DNA from: Clostridia bacterium | Lineage (GTDB): Bacteria; Bacillota; Clostridia; Christensenellales; Borkfalkiaceae | Assembly: GCA_900767885.1 (NCBI GenBank) | Contig: CAAGAU010000042.1 | Coordinates: 1-7,440, forward strand | Direction: 5' to 3' | DNA length: 7,440 nt | Shown here: positions 1 to 7,036 of the stretch, piece after piece | Numbering within the stretch: the stretch's first letter is position 1 | Layout: each line of letters begins with the position of its first letter | The notes under the pieces: generated by a model | Database searches by the model: none | The model's input: the letters and a program-made list of their open reading frames with translations, nothing else | What the model was told of the DNA's origin: nothing | Position numbers and translations under genes: made by a program

Positions 1-130
1 AAGCGAAATATCCCACGACCAAAGTGATAAAGTATATGCAACCGCACTTCTTCGGTGGGATCCTTCACTCCGTTCAGGATGACGTGAAAAAAAGTCCCGT
101 CATATTGAGCGTAAGCGAAATATCCCACGA
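1..130. repeat. Composite structured repeat, left flank (units A-B-A)
   Basis: Three copies of a roughly 30-bp unit are seen. A truncated A unit is at 1-18, an inverted B unit at 49-85 and a full A unit at 98-130. A reads GTCATATTGAGCG...CGAAATATCCCAC. B is the same motif reversed, with different stem bases. Each full unit folds into a 9-bp arm hairpin: A at 102-123 (GTAA loop) and B at 60-80. The stretch corresponds end to end to 7226-7355 on the other side of the window, in the same orientation and at the same 130-bp length. It resembles dispersed REP/BIME- or MITE-like intergenic repeats. No transposase is present, and no function can be assigned. Confidence 0.85.
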
Positions 131-160
131 CCAAATGAAGAAGTAAGCAACAAGAATTAA

Positions 161-187
161 GGCTGTCGCGTTTTAATCGCGACAGCC
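161..187 (-). terminator. Probable intrinsic terminator of the SCIFF gene
   Basis: A perfect 10-bp inverted repeat (GGCTGTCGCG / CGCGACAGCC) with a 7-nt loop lies 16 bp beyond the SCIFF stop codon. Read on the minus strand, the stem is followed by TTAATTCTTG, a broken and rather weak U-tract. The plus strand has no T-run after the stem, so the minus-strand reading fits best. It probably ends the SCIFF transcript, and it implies that no gene is co-transcribed downstream of it. Confidence 0.75.
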
Positions 188-203
188 CCGTTTGCCAAAA
201 AAA

Positions 204-356
204 TTACTTGCTTTCTTTGGAATTTTCGCACTTTTGGTTAGCGATTCCGCAACTTGTTTTGCAAGCCGATTGACAGGAAGTCTGGCATTCGCCGCAACCG
301 CCCTTAACTGCGCTTTCGCAAAGGTTACGAGTTTCGATAGTCTTAACGTGTTTCAT
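204..356 (-). CDS. scfA: SCIFF ranthipeptide precursor (six cysteines in forty-five residues)
   Basis: This is a 50-residue peptide, too short for most ORF callers and hidden under an antisense frame. It starts MKHVKTIETRNLCESA and has the family core GCGECQTSCQSACKTSC (residues 20-36), followed by GIANQKCE. The six family cysteines are C21, C24, C28, C32, C36 and C43; C13 is an extra one in the leader part. In Clostridia, SCIFF precursors are modified by a dedicated radical SAM/SPASM maturase that makes a Cys-Thr thioether (ranthipeptide class); the product's role is still poorly known. The start is supported by AAAGGAG 9 nt upstream, behind a near-consensus promoter. The gene has its own promoter and is followed by a hairpin, so it looks monocistronic, with possible readthrough from the lipoprotein gene. 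Oddity: position 37, the thioether-acceptor Thr in characterised members, is Gly. No maturase gene is in the window. Family assignment rests on near-identity of the core to the known consensus. Confidence 0.96.
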   Translation of the reverse strand: MKHVKTIETRNLCESAVKGGCGECQTSCQSACKTSCGIANQKCENSKESK

Positions 357-365
357 ATCGACGCA

Positions 366-372
366 CTCCTTT
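366..372 (-). promoter_or_regulatory. Ribosome binding site of the SCIFF gene
   Basis: AAAGGAG on the minus strand, with 9 nt between GGAG and the ATG at 356-354. It fixes the start of the short SCIFF gene, which is otherwise easily missed. Confidence 0.85.
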
Positions 373-390
373 AAATTATATTACTCTACT

Positions 391-419
391 ATTATAGCAT
401 ACGATTTTATAAAAATCAA
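391..419 (-). promoter_or_regulatory. Sigma-A-type promoter of the SCIFF gene
   Basis: On the minus strand, TTGATT (419-414), a 17-bp spacer and a perfect TATAAT (396-391), preceded by TGC, which gives an extended -10 (TGnTATAAT). The predicted start of transcription is near 384, leaving a leader of about 28 nt with the ribosome site inside. The -35 box begins 9 bp after the lipoprotein stop codon. A short AT-rich inverted repeat (GATTTT/AAAATC, 403-417) fills most of the spacer; it could be an operator but may be chance in such AT-rich DNA. Confidence 0.85.
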
Positions 420-428
420 CAAAATCCG

Positions 429-1079
429 CTATATTTTTTTATTCGGCGACCAAACCTCGGTAAAAGTTATATCTTTTGCACTACAGCCAATCTCGACAAA
501 TGTATTTTTCATATTAGTAGTCTGCCCGTTAAAATCAAGAGTTACCGCGTAATCGGTGGTCGCCTCGTCGGCTGCCGAATTATGCAAATATTCGTAAATT
601 TCGGCTTTTAACTTAAAGCAAAGGTAAATCGTGCCTTGATAATTTTGTTTTTCGGCGGAAAACTCGTAAGGTGCGCTTAAACTCGAGGATAAATCGCATA
701 ACATATCGCTTTGCTTATCGAGAACGGAACAAGCGTTTATTACGCCGTCGGTTTTACGATAATTGATGTAGTAAACGCAATTTGATATTTTCACTCCAAA
801 TTCTTTTAAGGCGTAATTCGAGTAATTAACTTCCGCTTTAATAATCAATACGTAATCGTCCGACTCGTATATCTGCCCATTATCGAACTCTATTCTTTTA
901 GATACTTCTACAGATTTTAACTTAAATTTACAAGTTTCGTCGGCATTTAGAAATTCGTCGTTTATACTATATCTTGCAATTTTTAAACACGGATAAGTTT
1001 GCCCGTTGGAACAACCGTTGAGCATAAGTATATTGAGAATTAAAACTGCAACGATTGCAACAAATCTTATTTTTTTCAA
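429..1079 (-). CDS. Putative lipoprotein of unknown function
   Basis: The predicted protein has 216 residues. It begins with a lipoprotein signal: basic n-region MKKIR, a hydrophobic stretch VAIVAVLILNILML (residues 7-20) and a lipobox LNGC with the lipid-carrying Cys at 23. It should therefore be anchored on the outer face of the cytoplasmic membrane. The mature part is mostly alternating beta-type sequence with no recognisable catalytic motif. The segment from about residue 48 to 115 (FKLKSVEV ... YVLIIKAEVNYSN ... VKISNCVYYINYR) loosely resembles immunoglobulin-like DUF4352-type extracellular domains; this is a weak inference. The start chosen is TTG at 1079-1077: GGAG lies 9 nt upstream, it gives a canonical MKKI signal, and the upstream TTG at 1097 sits too close to the predicted transcription start. 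The 1097 start would add six residues (MTERCK). The gene is visibly more AT-rich than the helicase gene. No terminator follows it. The function is not recognised. Confidence 0.8.
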   Translation of the reverse strand: MKKIRFVAIVAVLILNILMLNGCSNGQTYPCLKIARYSINDEFLNADETCKFKLKSVEVSKRIEFDNGQIYESDDYVLIIKAEVNYSNYALKEFGVKISNCVYYINYRKTDGVINACSVLDKQSDMLCDLSSSLSAPYEFSAEKQNYQGTIYLCFKLKAEIYEYLHNSAADEATTDYAVTLDFNGQTTNMKNTFVEIGCSAKDITFTEVWSPNKKI

Positions 1080-1088
1080 TTTGCAACG

Positions 1089-1092
1089 CTCC
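1089..1092 (-). promoter_or_regulatory. Ribosome binding site that decides the lipoprotein start
   Basis: GGAG on the minus strand lies 9 nt before TTG (1079-1077). A competing GAGGT at 1112-1108 is well spaced from ATG 1101-1099. However, that ATG is out of frame with the lipoprotein, and GAGGT lies at or before the predicted transcription start near 1107. The GGAG/TTG pair is therefore the better choice. Confidence 0.6.
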
Positions 1093-1113
1093 GTCAACCA
1101 TTATTTTACCTCT

Positions 1114-1141
1114 ATTGTAACACGTATTTTTCAATCGTCAA
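1114..1141 (-). promoter_or_regulatory. Sigma-A-type promoter of the lipoprotein gene
   Basis: On the minus strand, TTGACG (1141-1136), a 16-bp spacer and TACAAT (1119-1114), with TGT directly before it as an extended -10. The predicted transcription start is near 1107, giving a leader of only about 28 nt to the TTG start at 1079. Confidence 0.75.
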
Positions 1142-1324
1142 TATTTTTTGGAAAATTTTAACACAATTTTCACATTTCCTTTTTTATCGCTTTTTTCGTA
1201 TTCTCTTTGGAGTAAAACTATCTTCATAATTCGTTCGGATTTTCATTTGCCCATTTTTGCCAAGCGCGATACTATTGCACTTACACGACACTATTGCACT
1301 TAATAGAGCATATAATTCACCACG
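1142..1324. other. AT-rich intergenic stretch between helicase terminator and lipoprotein promoter
   Basis: No credible gene or RNA is visible here. The plus strand is T-rich from 1142 to about 1260. The only organised element is the 19-bp tandem repeat at 1265-1302. A 20-codon minus-strand frame (MKIRTNYEDS...) exists within it but has no good ribosome site. Confidence 0.6.
1265..1302. repeat. 19-bp tandem direct repeat, two copies
   Basis: Copies at 1265-1283 and 1284-1302 match at 17 of 19 positions. The 13-bp core ACTATTGCACTTA is identical in both (1271-1283 and 1290-1302). The repeat lies about 125 bp upstream of the lipoprotein promoter and just beyond the helicase terminator. The spacing of nearly two helical turns would suit a paired protein-binding site. 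It could equally be the worn end of a mobile element, since some insertion sequences carry repeated subterminal sites. No transposase remnant is recognised. Confidence 0.7.
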
Positions 1325-1359
1325 AAAAAATAGAGAGTCAAACAGTCTGTTTGACTCTC
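1325..1359 (-). terminator. Strong intrinsic terminator of the helicase gene
   Basis: A perfect 11-bp stem (GAGAGTCAAAC / GTTTGACTCTC, 1333-1343 with 1349-1359) and a 5-nt loop begin 13 bp after the helicase stop codon. On the minus strand the stem is followed by TATTTTTT, a good U-tract. It separates the helicase transcript from the lipoprotein and SCIFF genes. Confidence 0.92.
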
Positions 1360-1372
1360 CGATAACTATTTA

Positions 1373-4300
1373 TTATGCGAGGGATATGCGGTCGGACACC
1401 GAACGCACGAAAAATCCCTTTTCCTCGCCGAGCGTTATGCAGTCGTTTACGTAAGCCGCGAATTTGTCCGTAGCCCTGTTTACGCGCATAACCACGCACA
1501 CTATATTAAAGATTTCGTCCTGATAAAGCGCGACTTTATCTTCGAGCGCGGCGCGGATAAGCGCGATGATTTCGTAAGGCGAATAGTCGTTTTCGACTTT
1601 TCTTACGGCTTTTTCGCTGTTTTCCACCCTGCACTTGTCGTAAGCGGCGGCTTTGTCGGTCTTTCTGTAATAGAACGCCCCGACGAGTTTCTCGCGGCTG
1701 AATTTGCAAAGCGGAATAAGGTCGCGCATACGCCCTTCGGCTTTCGTGCCGCTCTTTATTATGCCGAGCGAGGCAAACGTCCTGCGGATTAAAAAGTCCT
1801 CCGAAATAGGTTCTTCCGCCGCCACTATCGCCTTTATTCTCGCGATGAGTTCGGAATCGTTTTCGCCCGAAGTAACGTAGTTGGTACTCTCGAATTTTTG
1901 CGAAAGTTGGGCGTATTTGTAGGGTTTTTGCACCCTGCTTATGCCCGAACCCGAGCGTTTATCCTTGCCCGTTATTTTGTCGAGCAAGTCCTTTATACGC
2001 TTGATTTCGCGCTTGGGATTGTTGTAGTAGTTGACCGAATACAGCCGCGTAACGTTCCAGTTATTGCGTTTAAGCGTTAAAATCTGCAAAACGTTTCTGT
2101 CTTTAACGGAGAACCTTTCCGTACCGTCGCACATAACGGCAAGCACGTAACGGTGTTTGTTTTTGGGGTCGAGTACGGCGACGTCGATTTTGAAATCGGA
2201 AACGCCCACGTCGTAACGACATTCGTAGCCGTATTGCGACAAGCCTTCGGCAACGTATTTGCCTATGCCTACCTCGTTCTTTTTAAGGTTATCCGAAGAA
2301 ATAGCGAGCGTGGTTTTACCCTTTTGCGCAAATTCGAGGAAGGCTTTAAGCCCCGCCACACCCTTGGAATTAGTCTTGGATAAGTCTATCATTGCGGCGG
2401 TTATCGAGGTAAACACGGTCATTTCCTCTCTTGCGCGGGAAACGGCAACGTTAAGTCTGCGCCAACCGCCCGTCTGATTGAGCGGACCGAAATTAAGCGA
2501 TACTCTGCCGTTTTTATCCGGACCGTAGCACACCGAGAAGAGTATTACGTCGCGCTCGTCGCCCTGTACGTTTTCAAGGTTTTTGACGAACAAAGGTTCT
2601 TCGCGATCGTAAGCGACCTCTTCGAGTTTAGCCGCGACGATTTCGGCGGAAAGTTTACGCTCGATATATTCCTTCTGTACGTTGGAGAAAGTTACCACGC
2701 CTATGCTCGAACGGCTGAGTACGGGGTCTTTGAGCCTGCGGATAACGTCGGCGACCAAAGCGCGAGCCTCCTCTTTGTTGCGTTTGGTAAAGCCGCGGTC
2801 GTAAACGCCGTTTTCCACGAGCGAGAGATGGACGTGCGAATCGGGCGCGTCGGGCGACGGGAAAGTACAGAGTTTGCCGCCGTAATACGTCGTATTGGAA
2901 AACGCGATAAGACTTTCGTGCTTACTGCGGTAGTGCCAGGTAAGATGTTTTTCGGGCATACCGAGCGCAAGGCAATCGTCCAGCACGCTTTCGGTATCCT
3001 CGTAATCGCTCGTTTCGTCGCCCGTAAAGTTCGCGTTGAAAAACGAAGTGGGCGGCAACTGCTTGGGGTCGCCGACTATAACCGCGCTCTTGCCGCGGGC
3101 AAGCGAACCTATCGCCTCGGCGGTGGGCATTTGCGACGCCTCGTCGAATACGACTATATCGAACAAGCCGTTTTCGGCGCGCAGATATTGCGCAACCGTT
3201 ACGGGACTCATAAGCATACACGGCGCGACGAATTTCATAAGTTCGGGGATTTCCTCAAAGAGTTTTCTCAGACCCATACCGCGCAAATTCGTCTTTGCGT
3301 AACGTTGGAAATTCATCAGTTCTATACTGCACTTACCCTCGGTGTCGGGCGTAGGCAGGCGCGAAATGAGCGTTTCGCGGATGCGCTCGCGACAAAGCAA
3401 AGCGTATTCGTCGAGTAAAAGCCTGAGATTTTCGGAATCCTCTTCCTGTACAGCCGCCGAGAACCTCGAAAGCGCGGGGTCGAGCGGAATAGTCGTCTGC
3501 AAAAAGTTGCGGTAAACGTTCTTTTCAAAACCCGCTATAACGTTGTCGGCGGTAACCGAGCCGTTTTCGAGCGCGTCGGTAACAAAGGTAAGACCCTCTT
3601 TTTTGAGCGCGGCGCTGTCGGCGCGGTATTCGCACCAGTTGGCAAGCATATCCACGTTGTCGATAAGCGCGCCCGCCTGCGCGGAATATTCTTCCAGTAT
3701 ATCTTCTTCGGGCAGTTTGCTTTCGTCGGCTTTAATCGCCTTAACGAAGGACTTTTCCGCCGCGCGGAAACCGAGTATAGAGCCGAGCAGACCGTCGATA
3801 ACGGGTTTGGTATAGCCGTTAGCCGCCTCTATACAAGTGCCGTTAAAGCCGTCGGCGTTGTAGTCGGCGAAAACGCTCGCCGACAGGTCGTGCAGGCGGT
3901 AGAGTTTTTCGAGATATTTTTTCCTGCCGTCGAAATAATCGATCTTGCCGAACGCCGAGGAAAATTTATCCGAAAGTTTAGTATTGGTTTTAATCGCCTC
4001 CATATCGTCCGTAACGGAAACGAGGAGTTCGAGCGAAGAAACGCCCGCGTCCGCGCCGAGCGGTTCTATCGCGACTTTTTCGAGCCTCTTTATTACGCTC
4101 GCCGCCGTTTTGCTGCCCTCGACGTCGCCCGCCTCGTTTATTATGCGGGATATTTCCGCGCGCTCGGACGGTTTTAAATCGACGAGTTTTTTAAACTTGC
4201 GGTAATACAGCGCAAGGTGCGCGTCAAGCCTGCGGTTAGCGTTGTAAAAGGCGTGGAACTCGTCCTCTTTCTGTCCGTCGAAATACGCGCGAATCGTGCT

Positions 4301-7030
4301 ATCGGAGAGCATTTTAACTATTTCTTCTATCGCGGCGAGTTTTTTACGCGTAAGGCGCGTAACGCGCTGACGATATAAATCAAGAAACAGCGTGAGGTAG
4401 TTTTTAAGGTGTTTTATCTCGGTTATCACCACTTCCGCCGAAACGCGCGCCGCGTCGCGGACGGAACGGGAATATTCGCTTAAATACACGTTGGAAAACG
4501 GAGAATTATGCACGCCGCCGCATTCTTTTACGGAAACCGCGGCGCGGCGTATCATATCCTCGTACTTTTCCATTTTTTCTTTGGTAAGTTTGTCGTAGAA
4601 TACGCTTTCTATATTCATTACGTCGGGCGCGTCGGAGTTTTTAAAGCAAATAAGCATTGCCTCGTATACCGAAACCCCCAGCCTGCGTTTTTTATGCAGC
4701 GCGTTGAGCGGCGCGAGCATTTCCGTTTTCAGTTTGTCTATGGACGCGGCTTTGCCGTCTACGGAAACAGCCTTTTCGTTGCTTGCAAGCGCGAGAGTAG
4801 AGGCAAGTTTTGCCGCGACTTCGAGTTTATTAACCTTGCTCGAATGAAGTTCCAGACAAAAATCGCCTACGCCGAGCGCGTCGAGTCGCTTTTTAACCAC
4901 TTCCAGAGCGGCCTTTTTCTCTGCGACGAACAGCACGCGCTTACCCGAGTACAGCGCGTTACATATAATATTTGTTATAGTCTGACTTTTACCCGTTCCC
5001 GGAGGACCGTGCAGAACGAACGACGCGCCCTTTTGCGCAAGGTCGATAGCCTCCCATTGCGAAGAATCGGCGGAAATAGGCGTTAAAACCTCGGTAAGCG
5101 GAACTTCGTCCTCTTTATCCGCGGTTATCTGCTCGCCTTCGAGCGGTTTGTTTTTAAGCATCGCCGCAACGAGCGCGTTCTTTGAGAACTCGTCCATATT
5201 GTTGCGCAAATCCTGCCAAGTCCGGTAGCGCGAGAAACTGAACGCCGCCAGAAAACAGTCGTCCTCCACGCTCCAGTTTTTCATCTCGGCTATTTCCATA
5301 CGAACCATAGCGAGAATTTCGGAAACTTTAAGATCCTGAACGTTGCCGTCGAGTCCGCGGATATCCACGTTGAACTCTTGCTTTAAAAATTCGAGAAGAG
5401 TCGAGTTTACCGAGAGTTCGTCGCCGGACGCCGAAATTTCGTAATAAGTCTTGCCCTTGCCGAGTTTAAGCGTTACGGGGCAAAGTACAAGCGGAGCGTA
5501 TTTTCCCTCCTCGTCGCCGCCCGAATACCACTTTAAAAATCCGAACGCGAGATAGAGTATTTTACCGCCCGACTCCTCGTCCGCCTCTTTGTTCTTTTTA
5601 ACGAGGCGCGCAAGATTATCTATAAGTATTTCGTCCTGCTCGTAAGCGCGCAAAATTCCGCCCGAAACGTCCTCGGAAATAAGTTCTTTAAAGCCCTTGC
5701 ATTCTTTAGATAATCCGAATCGCGGAGTTTTATCGTTTATGCCGAGCGACGAAAGGTTCGCGGGAGTTATGCGCATGGGCGAAGGCGAACACACCGCCTG
5801 ATAAGCCGAATCGGAATCGACCGAAATTATCTGCACGGCGTTTTTGGGCGTAAAGTTTAAAAGAGTGTTTTTAAGCGACAAATCGAGCAATCGTCTTTCC
5901 CACTGCTTGTCGCGCGTAAGTTTGCCCTCAAGGTTAAAAATCTTTTTTACAAACGCCAGGTCTTTGGGGGCTTCGTCGGGCGAAGTTTCGTCCTCGGAAA
6001 GTATTTCGTAGCCTTTAACCGTCTTATAGCGCGTGGGAAGAGGGGTTAACCGATTGAGCCTTGCGCGCTTTATATCTAAAATTTTATCGTAATCGCCGTT
6101 TTGTACTTTCTGCAGAAAATGGTTTTCGGAAGTGGAATAAGCCACGGTTTTATCCGAAAACAAATCGTCCGCGTCAAAGCAACTTAAATTGTTTATGCCG
6201 TCGGAAACGTAACCCGAAAGCAGTTCCACGTCGTCCGAACAGATATCCTGAAAGCACCCCGAGTACAGCCACACGCCCACCGCGACCTGCTTGTCGCCGT
6301 AGACTATTACGGGGTTAAGTCCCGCGCTTTCAAGCGTGGCTGCCGCTAAAAGAGCGAGTTCCATAGGCTTGGCGCGCCGCTCGGAAAGCAACTTTACGCC
6401 TCCGCCGACGGGCGACGGTACGGATACGTCGCAATCGTCGCGCTCGAACGAATAGTGCCTAAGAGCGGTAAAGAGCGACGCAACGACTTTTCTTACGAGG
6501 TTCTTATCCGCGCCGTCGTAGCCGTTGAAATCGTCCGAAACGTTCCACTTTTTAAGTTGAGCGCGCATCTCGGTTTTAAGCCTGCCGCAATCGCCCAGTT
6601 TGGGACGGACGAAAACCGCAAGCGTTTCGCCGTTGCCTTCCGCGCCCTGCCAGTATTCAAACGGCAAAACGGTAACTTCGGTTATAAAACACTTTATCGT
6701 GCGCTTTTCGTGAGCGAGTTCGAGTATTACGCTTACCTTTTTTATCTCGTTTAAGTCGGCAAAAAAAAGGGGCGAAATAACGTCGCCGAATTCAACTTCG
6801 ACGCTGCTTTCAAAGGGGATTTCGTCTATTTGTTTTTGAGTTTCCACTATCAGACCGCTGTCCGATTTTACCGTTAAAGTAAGGTCGGTAAGCGAATCCG
6901 CCGCCGAGTTGCTCACCCTGAGCGAGGTAAACAAAGGCGTTTTTACGAAGTAATCGGCATAGGAATAGTATTTAGTCGTTTCGGCAGAAAGTTCCAAAAA
7001 TTCTTCTATTCTTTTTTTCTTCCGTTCCAT
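1373..7030 (-). CDS. DUF4011-type superfamily 1 helicase with Vsr-like/MTES_1575 domain and DUF3320-type C-terminus (Hhe-like)
   Basis: The protein has 1885 residues and no signal peptide or membrane segment, so it is cytoplasmic. Order of domains: a beta-rich N-terminus (about 30-125); a transglutaminase-like region (about 180-330, with AGLNPVIV and VGVWL, ending DIKRARLNRLTPLP); the DUF4011 signature KQWERRLLDLSLKNTLLNF (375-393); and a split SF1 helicase core. Helicase motifs are Q658, Walker A GPPGTGKS (675-682), Walker B VVFDEAS (1293-1299), GDPKQLPP (1320-1327), HYRS (1366-1369), the VQGDERD motif (1488-1494) and motif VI VAVSRAR (1528-1534). A long helical insert (about 730-1260) separates Walker A from Walker B. 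A Vsr/PD-(D/E)XK-fold domain of MTES_1575 type follows (about 1587-1683, D1616, CDG 1634-1636), then a DUF3320-like tail (about 1735-1885, EEPISEDFLIRR). Length and order match DUF4011-helicase-Vsr proteins, including the Hhe antiphage type; a role in nucleic-acid surveillance or phage defence is inferred. Odd: the usual nuclease Glu is M1633, and the transglutaminase-type Cys and His are P222 and Q248. ATG is supported by AAAGGAG 6 nt upstream. It stands alone between its own promoter and terminator. Confidence 0.93.
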   Translation of the reverse strand: MERKKKRIEEFLELSAETTKYYSYADYFVKTPLFTSLRVSNSAADSLTDLTLTVKSDSGLIVETQKQIDEIPFESSVEVEFGDVISPLFFADLNEIKKVSVILELAHEKRTIKCFITEVTVLPFEYWQGAEGNGETLAVFVRPKLGDCGRLKTEMRAQLKKWNVSDDFNGYDGADKNLVRKVVASLFTALRHYSFERDDCDVSVPSPVGGGVKLLSERRAKPMELALLAAATLESAGLNPVIVYGDKQVAVGVWLYSGCFQDICSDDVELLSGYVSDGINNLSCFDADDLFSDKTVAYSTSENHFLQKVQNGDYDKILDIKRARLNRLTPLPTRYKTVKGYEILSEDETSPDEAPKDLAFVKKIFNLEGKLTRDKQWERRLLDLSLKNTLLNFTPKNAVQIISVDSDSAYQAVCSPSPMRITPANLSSLGINDKTPRFGLSKECKGFKELISEDVSGGILRAYEQDEILIDNLARLVKKNKEADEESGGKILYLAFGFLKWYSGGDEEGKYAPLVLCPVTLKLGKGKTYYEISASGDELSVNSTLLEFLKQEFNVDIRGLDGNVQDLKVSEILAMVRMEIAEMKNWSVEDDCFLAAFSFSRYRTWQDLRNNMDEFSKNALVAAMLKNKPLEGEQITADKEDEVPLTEVLTPISADSSQWEAIDLAQKGASFVLHGPPGTGKSQTITNIICNALYSGKRVLFVAEKKAALEVVKKRLDALGVGDFCLELHSSKVNKLEVAAKLASTLALASNEKAVSVDGKAASIDKLKTEMLAPLNALHKKRRLGVSVYEAMLICFKNSDAPDVMNIESVFYDKLTKEKMEKYEDMIRRAAVSVKECGGVHNSPFSNVYLSEYSRSVRDAARVSAEVVITEIKHLKNYLTLFLDLYRQRVTRLTRKKLAAIEEIVKMLSDSTIRAYFDGQKEDEFHAFYNANRRLDAHLALYYRKFKKLVDLKPSERAEISRIINEAGDVEGSKTAASVIKRLEKVAIEPLGADAGVSSLELLVSVTDDMEAIKTNTKLSDKFSSAFGKIDYFDGRKKYLEKLYRLHDLSASVFADYNADGFNGTCIEAANGYTKPVIDGLLGSILGFRAAEKSFVKAIKADESKLPEEDILEEYSAQAGALIDNVDMLANWCEYRADSAALKKEGLTFVTDALENGSVTADNVIAGFEKNVYRNFLQTTIPLDPALSRFSAAVQEEDSENLRLLLDEYALLCRERIRETLISRLPTPDTEGKCSIELMNFQRYAKTNLRGMGLRKLFEEIPELMKFVAPCMLMSPVTVAQYLRAENGLFDIVVFDEASQMPTAEAIGSLARGKSAVIVGDPKQLPPTSFFNANFTGDETSDYEDTESVLDDCLALGMPEKHLTWHYRSKHESLIAFSNTTYYGGKLCTFPSPDAPDSHVHLSLVENGVYDRGFTKRNKEEARALVADVIRRLKDPVLSRSSIGVVTFSNVQKEYIERKLSAEIVAAKLEEVAYDREEPLFVKNLENVQGDERDVILFSVCYGPDKNGRVSLNFGPLNQTGGWRRLNVAVSRAREEMTVFTSITAAMIDLSKTNSKGVAGLKAFLEFAQKGKTTLAISSDNLKKNEVGIGKYVAEGLSQYGYECRYDVGVSDFKIDVAVLDPKNKHRYVLAVMCDGTERFSVKDRNVLQILTLKRNNWNVTRLYSVNYYNNPKREIKRIKDLLDKITGKDKRSGSGISRVQKPYKYAQLSQKFESTNYVTSGENDSELIARIKAIVAAEEPISEDFLIRRTFASLGIIKSGTKAEGRMRDLIPLCKFSREKLVGAFYYRKTDKAAAYDKCRVENSEKAVRKVENDYSPYEIIALIRAALEDKVALYQDEIFNIVCVVMRVNRATDKFAAYVNDCITLGEEKGFFVRSVSDRISLA

Positions 7031-7036
7031 CGCGTT

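Noticed and set aside
192..374. 60-codon plus-strand ORF over the SCIFF gene
   Set aside because: It is the antisense of the SCIFF peptide gene; it lacks a ribosome site and the minus-strand peptide is a clear family member.
1188..1250. 20-codon minus-strand frame MKIRTNYEDS...KKR
   Set aside because: No convincing ribosome site or promoter, and no recognised relative; too short to claim as a gene.
1257..1454. 65-codon plus-strand ORF
   Set aside because: It crosses the helicase terminator and 3' end in antisense and has no promoter or ribosome site.
2828..3418. 196-codon plus-strand ORF
   Set aside because: Antisense shadow inside the conserved helicase motifs; the composition is what an opposite-strand reading of this gene gives.
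4508..5086. 192-codon plus-strand ORF
   Set aside because: Antisense shadow spanning the Walker A region; no independent ribosome site or recognisable domain.
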